This document shows positions 10,801 to 21,896 of a DNA stretch of 64,000 nucleotides, in pieces. Location: assembly GCA_026018925.1 (NCBI GenBank), contig JAKSZU010000009.1:86626139-86690138 (forward strand), in the 5' to 3' direction. The notes under the pieces were generated by a model. The model was not told the DNA's origin and searched no databases. It worked only from the letters and a program-made list of their open reading frames with translations. The number at the start of each line of letters is the position of its first letter. Positions within the stretch are counted from its first letter, which is position 1. The stretch comes from Tupaia tana. Taxonomy: Eukaryota; Chordata; Mammalia; Scandentia; Tupaiidae. The translations under genes and the position numbers were made by a program.

Positions 10801-11676
10801 TACATGAATCTTTTGATTTCAGTCTTTATTTCTTTAGTAGTTGTGGAGTCATTCAGGAGTAGGTTATTTAGTTTCCATGTATTTAGCATTTTCAAGGATA
10901 TCTCTTGAAATTAAACTCAAATTGAATTTCATCATGGTCGAAGATGCTGAATACAGTTTCTATGCCTTTGAATATGTAGAGACTTTCTTTGTGTGCTATG
11001 ATGTGGTCAATCTTCGAGAAGGTCCCATGTGGGGGTGAGAAAAAGGTGTATCCCTTGGTTTTTGGATTGAAAGTTCTATTGATGTCTGTTAAGTCCATTA
11101 GATTTATGGTATCATTTAGATCCTTTATCTCTTTACTTATTTTTTGTCTAGATGATCTGTCCAGAGGAGATAGTGCAGTGTTGAGGTTCCCAACAATTAG
11201 CGTGTTGCAGTCTATCTCTCCTTTTAGATCTAACAGTATTTCCTTCATGTATTTTGTTGCTCCTTTGTTAGGAGCAAAGATATTTATAAGCGTTATAGCT
11301 TCTTGATCAATTGACCCTTTTACTACAATATAGTGCCCTTCTTTGTCTTTTCAAACAGTTTTTGTTTTAAAGACTATTTTGTCAGAAATTAGTATCACGA
11401 CTCCAGCTCTTTTTTGGTTCCCATTTGCATGGAAAATCTTTTTCCAACCCTTCACTTTCAGTCTATGTATGTCTTTGTCCATGAAGTGGGTTTCCTGTAG
11501 ACAACAGATAGAGGGCTTCTATTTTATAATCCATTCAGCTAGTCTGTTTCTTTTGATTGGAGAATTTAATGCGTTAACATTCAATCTTATCATCGATGTT
11601 ACTGGACCTGTCCCGATGTTTAAGTTGGCCATTGTCTTAGCTGCCTTTTATTCCTTTGTTTCTGGCTGTTACTTCT

Positions 11677-12591
11677 TTAGTTTTCTTGGAATAGTACTTT
11701 CTTCAGGGTTTCTTGAAGAGCTGGTCTGGTGTTAACAAATTCTTTCAGATTTTGCTTGTCTGAGAAGATTTTAATCTTTTTTCCCATATAAAGAATAATC
11801 CTGCAGTATATAATAATCTTGGTTGAAATTGTTTCTCTCAACATTTTCAGTACGTCTTCCCAGTCTTTCCTTGCTTGCATTGTTTCTGTTGAGAAGTCTG
11901 GTGTTAGCCTGATGTGGTGACCTTTGTAAGTCACTTGTCATTCCTCTCTTGCCAGTTTTAGTATCTTGTCTTTATCTGTGGTCTTTGCCAGGTTGGTTAA
12001 GCTGTCCCTTGGGGAAGATCTTCTTGGGTTGATTCTATTTGGGTTCCTTTGTATTTGTTGTGTCTGGATGTTTGAGTGTCTCTCTAGACTTGGGAAATAT
12101 TCTTCCAGGATTTTATGGAATGGATTTTCCATGCTCTTATTTGTTTCTTCACTTTCTGGGATACCAATTATTCAGATGTTAGGGTGTCTAATGGAATCTA
12201 GTATTTCTCCTATGTTATCCTTGTGGGTTTTTCGGTTATTTTTTCAATCGTTTTGGTGGTTTTCTCTAGGTCAGAGGTTTTATCTTCTACATCATAGATT
12301 CAATCTTCAGCATGGTCTATTTGACTTTTAATGCTTTTTAGAGTTTCTGATTTCCTGTATTACAGACTTCATCTCTAATCATTTCATCTGATTCTTTCAT
12401 AGCATGTTCTTTTTTTCTTTTATATCATGGAAGGACTTCCTAATCTCCAATAGATCATTGTCTCTTTTCTGTTCCAACACATGGAATTTGGTCACCATGA
12501 ATGTTATAAATTCTTTCTTGGACATTTTGGTAACGTCCTCTGTTTTTTCAGGAAATAGAATGGAGTCACTGTGTTCTTCTGATGAAGACAT
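11677..12591 (-). pseudogene. L1 ORF1 (RNA-binding protein), decayed
   Basis: ORF1p is the nucleic-acid chaperone of L1. The minus strand reads MSSSEEHSDS... from 12591, then an RRM-like middle, then the C-terminal domain around YKGHHIRLTPDFSTETM, ending at the stop at 11677. It aligns by eye with the intact ORF1 at 48454-49455 but is broken into at least three frames. Confidence 0.85.
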
Positions 12592-14030
12592 ATTTCATAA
12601 TTTATTCAGACCTGAGTTTCTTCCACTTCTAGCCATTGGGAGATGTATTCACTTTTAGGAGAATGTTTCTTCGACTAGGAGCAAGTGTGTTCTCCTATTG
12701 CTGTGGACTAAGGACTGCCGAAGTCTTCCTTCTGTTGTGTTTAGCAATGTGGTCTGAGGATGAGTATTCTATTCAGGTGTCTGAAGAAATGTATCTCTTT
12801 TTTTGCAGGGGGTTCAGTAAAAGGGAGGATCTGAGAGTCTTAAAATTCAAGAATTTTTCAGAACTGTGATTCCAGACATATCTAGACCATGTAAGTGGGC
12901 AGAGATAAAGGAAGACAGGACCAAATAAGTGGGAGAAAAGAAAGAAAGAGAATGAAGTAAAACTCATGCGCCATGCACAAGCCCAGTGCATGATTTCATC
13001 CGGGGTCATAAGATGGAAGTGGGGTTGCTGTAGAGCTGAGGATGTTCCTGTGTGGTGAGGAGAAGTGAGAAATTTGCAAATGAAAGAAAAGGAAAAGGAA
13101 AAAAATCCCTACCTGGCTAACAGAGATAGGGGTCCCTGGACTTGGAGGGGCCAGGACTGGAGCTGGGATAGGGGCCCTGCCTCAGTGTCCCTTAGGCCTG
13201 GGGGCTGAAGATGGAAGTGGGGTTGCTACAGAGCTGAGGGCATTCCTGTGTGGGAAGTAGATGTGAGAAATTTACAAATGTAAGAAAAGGAGAAGAAAAA
13301 TATCCCTACCTGGCTGACAAAGATAGGGGTCTCTGGGTTTGTGGGTGCTGGGAATGAACTGAAGCAGAGGATCTGCCTCAGTTTTCCTTAGGCCAGTGGT
13401 CAGAACATCAAGTGGTATTGCTGTAAAGCTGAGGGTGTTCCTGTGTGGGAAGAAGTGAGAAATTTACAAATGAAAGAAGAGGAGAAACAATAAATATCCC
13501 TATCTGGCTGACAGAGATGGGGTCTCTGGGCTTGGTGGTGCCAGGGCTTGTGCTGGGGCATGAGGTCTACCTCAGTGTCCCTTAGGCCAAGGGTCAGAAG
13601 ATAGAAGTGGGGTTGCTGTAGAGCTGAGGGCATTCCTGTGTGGTAAGGAGAAGTGAGAAATTTACAAATTAAAGAAGAAAAGGAAAAAAATTCACCTGGC
13701 TGAGAGATATAGGGGTCTCTGAGCTTGGGGGTGCCAGAGCTGGAGCTGTGGTGGGGAATCTGCCTCAGTGTCCCATAGTCCAGGGGTGAGAAAATAGAAG
13801 TGGTGTTACTGTAGAACTGAGGGTGTTCCTGGCTGAGAGATATAGGGGTCTATGGGCTTGGGGGTGCCAGCTCTGGAGCTGGGGTGGTGACTCCACTTCA
13901 ATGTCCCTTAGACCAGTGTTCAAAAGATGAAAGTGGGGTTTCTATAGAGGTGAGGGTATTCCTGCGTGGTAAGGAGAAGTGAGAAATTTACAAATGAAAG
14001 AAGAGGAGAAGGAAAAACAATCCTTACCTT

Positions 14031-14576
14031 GGGAACAGCAGTTAATATAATGGCTATGTTGGGACCAGCAGTTAGCGTAACGGCTATGTCACTGGACTCC
14101 CATGTAGTCGACCGCGGTTCGAGTCCCGGACCCGGTGGCTTAAACTCATGCCAGGCGTGTGTGCGTGCGTGCCCAAGATCCCGAGAGGAGAATGGAGGAA
14201 AAGGGATTGCATCGTGGCCATCCCCCCGGGGGGTGATTTCTTGCTTTCTGTCTCTCTGTCTCTCTCTGTCTGTCTGGTGAGCACATGCACCCTAAAGCAA
14301 AAACCTCTCCAAAAAAGGAAAAAAAAATGGCTATGTTGCTGGACTCCCATGTAGCTGACTGCAGTTTGAGTCCCTGGCCCGGTGGCTTAAACTCGCTTTT
14401 GGTGCGTGTATGTGCATACCCGCCCAAGATTGTGAGACAAGAATGGAGGAGAGGGGATTGTGGCATGGCCATCCCCCCTAGGGGGTGACTTCTCACTTTC
14501 TGTCTCTCTGTCTTGCTCTGTCTTTCTGGTGAGTGCACGTGCCCTACAGCAAAAAACCTCTCCAAACAAATAAACA
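14031..14576 (+). mobile_element. SINE within a SINE (outer copy)
   Basis: The outer SINE starts at about 14031 (GGGAACAGCAGTTAATATAA), is interrupted by a second SINE at 14061-14325, and resumes to about 14576. Its flanks ATCCTTACCT and ATCCCTACCT resemble a decayed TSD. Confidence 0.8.
14061..14325 (+). mobile_element. SINE within a SINE (inner copy)
   Basis: Full-length + copy from GGGACCAGCA to an A-rich tail. The outer SINE's ATGGCTATGTT is repeated on both sides (ending 14060 and from about 14327), which is its TSD. Confidence 0.85.
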
Positions 14577-15021
14577 AAATCCCTACCTGGCTGTTCAGAA
14601 GATGAAAATGGGTTTCCTGTGTGGTAAGGAGATGTGAGAAATTTACAAATGAAAGAAGAGGAGAAGGAAAAAAATCCCTACCTGGCTGACATAGATAGGG
14701 GTCTCTGGGCTTGTGGGGGCTGGGGAGGGGGGCTTGAGCTGGGGTGGGGGCCATGCCTCAGTGTCCCTCAGGCCAGGGGTCAGAAGATATAAGTGGGCTT
14801 GCTGTAGAGCTGAGGGCATTCCTGGCTGACAGAGATATGGGTTCCTGGCCTTCGGGGTGCTGGGGCTGAAGCTGGGGCTGAGGCCCTATCTCAGTATTCC
14901 TTAGACCAAGGGTCAACAGATGGAAATCCCTAGCATAATTTGTTAAGATCTCAATTTACCTGAAAAGCTTATAACTGTTCCCCTAGAATCACTTGTTTTA
15001 TCTATAAAATTATATGTTTTG

Positions 15022-15290
15022 GGGAACCAGCAGTTAGCGTAATGGCTGTGTCGCTGGACTCCCACGTAGTCGACCGCGGTTCGCGTCTCGGACCTGGTGG
15101 CTTACAACTCACGCCGGGCGCGTGTGCGTGCATGCCCAAGATCCCAAGAGGAGAATGGAGGAGAAGGGATTGCGGCGTGACCATCCCCCCTGGGGGGTGA
15201 TTTCTCGCTTTCTGTCTCTATGTCTCTCTCTGTCTGTCTGGCGAGCGCACGTGCCCTATAGCGAAAAACCTCTCCAAAAAAAAAAAAAAA
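15022..15290 (+). mobile_element. tRNA-derived SINE
   Basis: Full-length + copy with A18-type tail; near-perfect TSD AATTATATGTTTTGG / AATTATGTGTTTTGG. Confidence 0.93.
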
Positions 15291-16450
15291 AAAATTATGT
15301 GTTTTGGTTATCTATGACTACCAAGATTCTGAAAAAAGTCAGTCATTAATTTATTTCTCTGTTAATTTTTTAATAAAATGTTAAATATGCACAACATATG
15401 AATATTAGATCTTTACCTTATGATGGTGATAACTCTGAATTAGATTTTTATTAAATCAATAATAATAATAAACATTTTGTTATTTGATTTGTAGAACCCA
15501 GGGTGACAAGTTTGAAAATACCTTTACCTTTATTTTATCTCTAAATTTGAACCTGGCTTATTTACTTAAGTCACATGAACTCGAAAGCATTTGGATTAAT
15601 CCTATGAGTACTTTTATATACAAACCAAATTTAGTAGAATTCTTTAAAGACTTTGCCATACAAATATATTATACCACATACATAAACATGTGTACAAACA
15701 CACAGGAACATATAAGAGAGGTCTTTGAAACACTTATGGGTTATAAAAATATCTTTGTCAAAACAAACTCACACTTTAACTTTATATCTTTATAAACTTC
15801 TTAAAATACCCTTATAATTATATAGCAACTTTGCTTACCTAAGCCTCCTTAATTACTTTTTTCTCCTTTCTTTCTCAAATAAGTTGAGAACTTAACTCTG
15901 AAAAGTTTAGACAGAAATGTCTGACTCTGAATAAGAAAAAAAATTGAAATCTCCAAGCAGCCTTGAAAGCTCTTCTTATTTTAAAATCATGAATGAGCAA
16001 AAGGAAAATAAACAGATTCAAAATAAGCAGAACAAAGAGAAAAAGGAGAAGCTTCCAAATTTACCAGAAAGGACACAAATTGGTTACAAGATTATAATGA
16101 AATTTAGCAGGGGTTCCCTAAACAAGGATACACCCTCACTTTCCCTTTCTGTCTAAGATAAATAAGAATTTTCCAACCTGAAAATCTGTAAGGGTAAAAC
16201 TGAAATTAAAATGTATTTTCTAAAGGGCTTAGAATCTAAGTTTCATTTATATTGTAATGGCCCAATGTAAAAGGAAGACTTCAGACTTTGGTTATGGTAA
16301 CCAAGAGACAAAGGCTAAGAGGAGTAAGACTTCAACTTTAAAAAAAAATCAAGCTCTTTCACAATTGCTGATTGTGAGCACAAAAGACCCAAGGCTCACT
16401 AGTTCCAGAAATCTGATGATTGTTTCCTTCTAAAATAGAACATCTTTTTT
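15291..16450 (-). repeat. AT-rich ERV-associated repeat
   Basis: No credible coding region. The sequence parallels 22980-24000 (shared blocks on AAAATGTTAAATATGCACAAC-like and CATATAAGAGAG-like text), so it belongs to the repeated AT-rich part of the minus-strand ERVs in this window. Orientation is taken from those copies. Confidence 0.5.
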
Positions 16451-16706
16451 TTTTTTTTTTTTGGAGAGGTTTTTGCTATAGGGCGCGTGCGCTCACCAGA
16501 CAGACAGAGAGAGACATTAGAGACAGAAAGTGAGAAATCACCCCCCAGAGGGGATGGTCACGCCTCAATCCCTTCTCCTCCGTTCTCCTCTCGGGATCTT
16601 GGGCACACACGCACACGCGCCGGCGTGAGTTTTAAGCCAGGACACGAGCCGCGGTCGACTACGTGGGAGTCCAGTGACATAGCCATTATGCTAACTGCTG
16701 GTTCCC
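16451..16706 (-). mobile_element. tRNA-derived SINE
   Basis: Minus-strand copy, T-rich tail at left; TSD AAATAGAACATCTTTTTT on both sides. It lacks a few bases in the tRNA head. Confidence 0.92.
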
Positions 16707-17027
16707 AAATAGAACATCTTTTTTATCTAAGACCTTGTAAATAAGAAGGCCCACCAGATAATCCCAACCTCTTAAACTGATCATGTTTCTGAGACTTCTT
16801 CCTTTAAACAAAATATAAAACATATATAAAAGAAAATACTTCTGGAGATGAATCCCTTTCAACATGAGCTGTCTGCCCTTTTATTTGTCCCCACACATTG
16901 CAACAAAGCTATACTTTTCTTCTGTTATACTCTAATCAGTGAGAAATAAGAAGACATTCAGACATAGCCAAATTATAGGAGTTCTTTATTACTAGGTCAG
17001 CCAACTGTAGGAAGACTCATGTCTCTC

Positions 17028-17135
17028 AATGGTTCGAGTCCCAGACCTGTCATCACGTGTGCATGCATGCTCAAGATCCCGAGAGGAGAATGGAGGAGAA
17101 GGGATTGTGGTGTGGCCATCCTCCCTGGGGGGTGA

Positions 17136-17171
<36 letters not shown>

Positions 17172-17235
17172 GTCTTTCTGGCAAGCGCACGAGCCCAATA
17201 GCAAAAACTTCTCCCAAAAAAGAGAAAAAAAAAAT
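17028..17235 (+). mobile_element. 5'-truncated tRNA-derived SINE
   Basis: Begins at the B box (GGTTCGAGTCC) and runs to the A tail, with a lengthened (CT)n stretch near 17141-17168. Confidence 0.85.
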
Positions 17236-17312
17236 AGCCCTGAGTGTAGGGAAAAGGGGGCTTATAAAGGCAAAATCACATTTGGGTTGACTTGGTAGGA
17301 GCAGTAATCATT

Positions 17313-17355
17313 GAGGAGGAGGAGGAGGAGGAGGAGGAGGAGGAGGAGGAGGAGG
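17313..17355. repeat. (GGA)n microsatellite
   Basis: About 14 GGA units inside the LTR. The paralogous LTR near 27420 has only GAGGAGGAGAGG, so the expansion is specific to this copy. Confidence 0.9.
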
Positions 17356-17615
17356 TAACAAGGGGAAGGAGTGGAGATTCCTATGTTAGCTCTAGACCTT
17401 TGCTTAAACACAATGGAATCTGAATGGTCTTCATGGCTTAGGGCAAGAAAGCTGGTGACTGATGATTACCTCACTAGGGAACATCTTAGGGTAGAGAGTT
17501 TTGGGTTATTTAGCAAAGACAGTAGAAGTGTTAATCACTCTGTTTAGGCAAAAGGAGAAAGCAAGTTTCTAATGTAGAGAAGAGTTCAAAATGGAGGTGC
17601 TCCTGCTTCACTGCA

Positions 17616-17920
17616 AGTCCAGTTTGAACTTACTTGGGTTGATTTCATGATCTGCAGTTGCTCACACCCAGGAGTGTCTGGTTCCACTGGCTTGGGCCGA
17701 TATTCACGGTATGCGGCCACTGGGCTCAGCCACTTACAGGGAGATCATGATACACTGCTTCCTGAAACAATGCAAGCAATTTACAAAAGCAGAAAAGCAT
17801 TTGCTTAGGTACTTATGGAATAACAAAATTTCTTACAAAACAGAAACCATGTCATTCTCCTTTTTGAGTCTCTTCAAATATCTGTTAAGGAAAGTCACCC
17901 TGAGGTAACTAGCATTTAAT
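17616..17920 (-). other. ERV internal remnant or flank
   Basis: Between an LTR and a solo LTR. No motif recognised; similar AT-rich, low-coding sequence. I cannot say whether it is ERV 3' internal sequence or old host flank. Confidence 0.3.
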
Positions 17921-17922
17921 AT

Positions 17923-18423
17923 TGTTAGGCCGAGTTAGCCTATGTTAGGCCGAGTCAGCATAGGCCAAGTTAGCATATTCACTGCCATGACAGGGCTTCA
18001 AGGATGGAGCCCAGGAGCTCATAAATAAACTGAGGACAGGAATTCGTAAATAAACAGAAGATAGGAGCTCATAAATAAGCAGAGGACGGGTGGGCCAGGT
18101 GGTGCCAGAACAAGGTTTACCTAACTTTAACTGAGAGTTCTTATCTAGATTCAAGCAGGCGATAACAGCTGGACCCTAACTGCACATACCCCCTCCTTGG
18201 TGTGCTACATACTATGTAAAGTTGCTGACAGTATATCCTGTATTGCCTCCTGAGCTATAAACGGCCCCTCTACCCTAGGTTCGGGGTCATTGTTGCAACC
18301 CGCTGTGTCAGGCATAAGCTCAGACCCCAGTTAGCTGGAAAAATAAATGCCTCTTATGCAGTTGCATTGTCGTTGTCTTCTCTGCATCACCACTAATTAG
18401 AGATCGATCTTTGAACCCTAACA
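17923..18423 (+). repeat. Solo LTR, gammaretrovirus-like
   Basis: Ends are TGTTAGG...CCTAACA. TATA-type TATAAACGGCC lies near 18256 and AATAAA near 18344. R/U5 shares the CCCAG..AGCTGGAAAAATAAA block and CCTCTT/GCAT text with the LTR at 7584-8020. The terminal inverted repeat can be extended to 9 bp (ATTGTTAGG / CCTAACAAT, 17921-18425), in which case TTAAT flanks both sides. The first 20 bp are partly duplicated (TGTTAGGCCGAG at 17923 and 17943). Confidence 0.8.
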
Positions 18424-18425
18424 AT

Positions 18426-18959
18426 TTAATGGCTTTCATCCTGGAGGAGATGAATCAGGTAAGGAAACTGAGTAAACTAGAGTTAAAAGACAAAATTAGA
18501 AGCACAATTAATAGAGGACTTAATAGGGGCAAAGGCCAGAGGCTGCTCTAACCTTCCCATAAGTCAGCATCAGCCTGTCCTTCCCTTAACTATCTGGTAA
18601 TGTAGTTGCTGGGCCATATTCCTGACAATACCTAACTTAAACTAGTCAGCCTCTGGAGTGACTAGAGTAGGGCTGTTGCTCTCTTGTCTCTGAAGTATTA
18701 TCCAGAAGGACCTTCTTGGCTTATTTTTATGGACCAAGGCCCTGTTGAGTCTGTGGAAGCAGTCATTTTGGCTTCAGTGTGACAGATCTACAGGTTAACT
18801 TTAACAGTGGTAGGAGGAATAAGTACAACTATGTGAAGTTCCATCGGGACTAGTTGGAGGGGCTCCTCTGTTTTAATTGTTTTATAGCATTTAAAGATAT
18901 TAGTACAGTTAGTTTTAGAACATTTACTTGATTAATTTTTGCAACTCTTTCTTAGATTT
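18426..18959 (-). pseudogene. ERV integrase / env-region remnant
   Basis: The part from about 18640 to 18860 parallels 29590-29820, which on the minus strand encodes the C-terminal part of a retroviral integrase. Here no reading frame is left. Assigned only through that paralogue. Confidence 0.5.
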
Positions 18960-19202
18960 TTTTTTTCTTTTTTTGGAGAGGTTTATGCTATAGGGTGCGT
19001 GTGCTCACCAGGAAGACAGACAGAGACAGAGAGATAGAAAGCAAGAAATCACGCCGCAATCCCTCCTCCTCCATTCTCCTTTCGGGATCTTGGGCACGCA
19101 CACACGCGCCTGGTGTGAGTTTAAGCCACTGGGTCTGGGACGCTAACTATGGTTGGCTACATGGGAGTCCAGCGACATAGCCATTCCATTAACTTCTGGT
19201 CC
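18960..19202 (-). mobile_element. tRNA-derived SINE
   Basis: Minus-strand copy, slightly deleted in the body; TSD CTTTCTTAGA on both sides. Confidence 0.9.
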
Positions 19203-20149
19203 CTTTCTTAGACTCTTATAATGTCATGCAAACATCCAACAACATGCTTTAGACCTTTTAGGTCTTGTCCCTTTTTTTCTTCTGTTCTGAGATAGCCATT
19301 CTATCGTAAGACAAAAACTTTACTACATAAAATTCCTTCTATATAAAATACTTTTTTTTAACCTTTTCCACTAGAAATACATTTTTACAGCCATAATGCT
19401 TCTTTCATTTTTTATCTTATTCTCTTTGTTTCTATCTTTACAAGTTTAACCTTAAAAATTACCTTAATTTGGGACCAGCAGTTAGCTGGTAATGGCTATG
19501 TTGCTGGACTCCCACGTAGTCAACCACGATTCGAGTCCCAGATCTGGTGGCTTAAACTCATGCCAGGCACGTGTGCGTGCATGCCCAAGATCCCAAGAGG
19601 AAAATGGAGGAGAAGGGATTGTGGCATGGCCATCCTCCCTGTGGAGTGATTTCTCACTTTCTGTCTCTCTGTCTCTATCTTTCTGTCAAGTGCACGTGCC
19701 CTATATCAAAACCTCTCAAAGAAAATTACCTTAATTTAACAGATAAGTTCAATTACAAACATTTACTCTACTTACGTTTACCTATTTTTTGTCTAACTAT
19801 TGTCTTAAGTTATTAATGAAAATAAAGATATTTATTTAAAGTGCTTTTCTTTGAAGAAAAGTAAAACCACGCTAGTCTTACATTAGCTAGTATCATTTAA
19901 TCTAGAGACTGAATTATTAGACATAATAGAGTCTCCCAATGTTCTCTAAGTTTTTCTTTTCCTCTGGGATTGGATTCCTAAGAGAGTAGATTTCTAAGGG
20001 AGCTTTGCCTGAGAGTTTAGGATTTATCTATGTGCAAGCAACACATTTTGAGACAACACCACTGATAAGGCTATCTAAACTAGGCACAAAGTATTTTTTC
20101 CTAACCATATTAGCAAGCTTTGTTTTCCCTAGGTGGGTAATGGGTGTAC
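19203..20149 (-). other. Unassigned sequence within the ERV patchwork
   Basis: AT-rich, holding one SINE (next entry). No coding motif seen. By position it lies between protease/RT and integrase remnants of a minus-strand ERV, so it may be decayed pol, but I cannot show this. Confidence 0.3.
19471..19722 (+). mobile_element. tRNA-derived SINE
   Basis: Full-length + copy; TSD AAAATTACCTTAATTT on both sides. Confidence 0.93.
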
Positions 20150-21560
20150 CTAATTTATGATGACTCACTCAAGGGCCCTGGGGGCAAATGGCCTAACATT
20201 TGGTAACAGCAACTATTTATGGACCAATTTTTTCTCCTCCTGAGTGTAGGAGGATGAGGATGGGAGGACAGAGTCTGGGGTGGCTCCAAGAACTTACAGT
20301 TGCTGGTAGAGATGTCTCCCCTCTGGATAGGTCTTACAATATCCTCTCTTGTCATGTTGCAGAAAAAACAAAAGCTGGAAGAGAAACAGTCCTCAGAGAA
20401 ATAGGAGAACTGCATAACATTTATTATGCCAGTGAGCACAGAGGAGCTAACGCTCTAATCTCAGGCCTCATCCACTGGGTTTACATTCTTTTTATAGAGA
20501 CAGTTAACAAGGGGGTCTGATGTGGGCTCAACTGAGCAAGCATTGGGCAAAAGCTGGTTGTATGTTGAAGCAAAGCATGGAGACTGCTTGGTTAAATAAG
20601 GGAAAGGTTTTCAAGCATCTATGGGGAAAGGGCCTCCTGCCCAGGGCTGAGAAGTGCCTCCTGGGTGGGACTGATAGTGGCAAAGCCAGTGGCCAACCAA
20701 AAGGTAGTTTTTACTTCATTTTCCACCTCACTGAGGGAAAAGATGAGAAGACAGAGTCTGGGGAAGCTGTGAGAACTTTTAGTCACTGATAGAGATGTCT
20801 CACCTCTAGCTAGGTCTTATAATTTCCTCTCTTGCCACATGGTCAGCCAACTTGTTTTATTACTGTTTTTTTCTTATTTTTCTATGAGTGTACTTTTGGA
20901 AACAACCTTAACCTCTGATTTAGACAGAAATTAATCTTAGTCACTTTAAGTGTTACCTGAGGCTTGTCCAGTGAAATTTTCAGATGTCCAAGGGAAGCTG
21001 TTAGGGTCTTGGACCCCATCAATTCTCAGTTTCAAAGGTCAGCATGGTCAGAATTCAGTGCATTGTCTCTAGTGACCAACTCCACACTGGGGACAGGGCC
21101 CCAGTGGGGGACATGAGAATGCCTGTTATGGGCATTATTTAGTGTCTGGGCTTCCCACATTGGAAACAGAGTTTCTTCTGAGGCAGAGGCTCTGATCTGG
21201 GCTGTTTCCAGATCCTACCCTCAGAGAAGTTCCCAGTCTTCAGGATTATGAGGACTATTATGTGCTGTTAAAATGAGAGTTAAAAAACAGGTTAAGGTGC
21301 CTTGCTCATTTGGGTATAACACTTTTCTGAGTTATTTGGGAACTTTCCTGATATCTTTTCTGAGTTGCACTACACTGAGAATGAACCTAAGTTTCAATAG
21401 ATCCTGCAAGGAGAGGCTGAATACTGTCAGGAGGGTGAAGCTCAGTTTACAGGTTTTACAAGGCATCTGCCTTATTGCCTATACAAAAACCCTAGCTGGA
21501 GAATGCAGTCAATCTAAATTATTTTTCTAGCTAGACCTCTTGGTCATTTAACTAAAGGGA
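20150..21560 (-). pseudogene. ERV gag (nucleocapsid) - protease - pol start remnant
   Basis: Read on the minus strand: near 21170 a nucleocapsid-like CFQCGKPRH with a second Cys region following, then near 20960-20910 the N-terminus of a retroviral protease (VTLKVTKINF), then a PQTLSS...-type pol segment that occurs twice (about 20810-20720 and 20280-20200), i.e. a local duplication. The same protease and pol text occurs on the + strand at 58108-58300. No frame is open over any length. Confidence 0.6.
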
Positions 21561-21610
21561 AAGTCTAGTGGAGAAGAGGCCTAAAAGAAATAGAAAGAGT
21601 ACAAGAAGGT

Positions 21611-21858
21611 GGGACCAGCAGTTCGTGTAATGGCTATGTCGCTGGACTCCACGTAGTCGACCACGGTTCAAGTCCCAGACCCAGTGGCTTAAACTCACGC
21701 CAGGCGCGTGTACGTGTGTGCCCTAGATCCCGAGAGGAGAACGGAGGAGAAGGGATTGCGGCATGGCCATCCCCCCTGGGGGGTGATTTCTCACTTTCTG
21801 TCTCTCTGTCTTTCTCTGTCTGTCTGGCGAGCGCACGCACCCTATAGCAAAAACCTTT

Positions 21859-21894
<36 letters not shown>
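21611..21894 (+). mobile_element. tRNA-derived SINE
   Basis: Full-length + copy with a long A tail (~35); near-perfect TSD GAAAGAGTACAAGAAGG / GAAAGCATACAAGAAGG. Confidence 0.95.

Positions 21895-21896
<2 letters not shown>

Larger units (their letters stand above)
8021..11640 (-). pseudogene. L1 ORF2 (endonuclease / reverse transcriptase), decayed
   Basis: ORF2p nicks target DNA and reverse-transcribes RNA. On the minus strand, an endonuclease segment at 10892-11248 shows SPLDRSSRQKISKEIKDLN and a SKIDHIIAHK motif. The longest open piece (9739-10419, 226 codons) covers the linker and the start of the RT, with [17 protein letters not shown]. Later RT and C-terminal blocks continue to 8021 with many stops. 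Two SINEs interrupt it. Confidence 0.9.
8021..14925 (-). mobile_element. L1 LINE, minus strand, 3' end cut off by the provirus
   Basis: Reading the minus strand from 14925 to 8021 gives a repeated 5' UTR, ORF1, then ORF2 to near its C-terminus. There is no 3' UTR or A tail at 8021, because the provirus sits there; the rest of the L1 should lie left of the window. Frames are broken throughout. Four SINE copies lie inside it: two separate, and one pair nested one within the other. Confidence 0.92.
12640..14925 (-). repeat. L1 5' UTR tandem monomers (~195 bp)
   Basis: Upstream of ORF1 the sequence repeats with a period near 195 bp. Unit starts (AGATGGAAGTGGGGTTGC or variants, + strand) are near 13012, 13209, 13400, 13598, 13790, 13926, 14590 and 14790; some units are shortened. 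Each carries TGAGAAATTTACAAATGAAAG and a CCCTACCTGGCTGACAGAGA block. Rodent L1s also carry tandem promoter monomers here. A promoter role is inferred from position. Confidence 0.8.
16923..17615 (-). repeat. Class I ERV LTR, minus strand, with SINE and GGA repeat
   Basis: Paralogue of the LTR at 27226-27692: it begins TGTTATACTCTAATC on the + strand and ends GCTTCA. Read on the minus strand it holds a TATA-like TTTATAAGCCCC and AATAAAGAACTCC signals. It contains a truncated SINE and a (GGA)n expansion. No primer site follows on its left side, so it is a 3' or solo LTR. Flanking tetramers CTTC/CTGC match only partly. Confidence 0.7.

Noticed and set aside
14061..14135. Functional tRNA genes
   Set aside because: The tRNA-like heads belong to SINEs with bodies, tails and TSDs, and I could not fold a normal cloverleaf.
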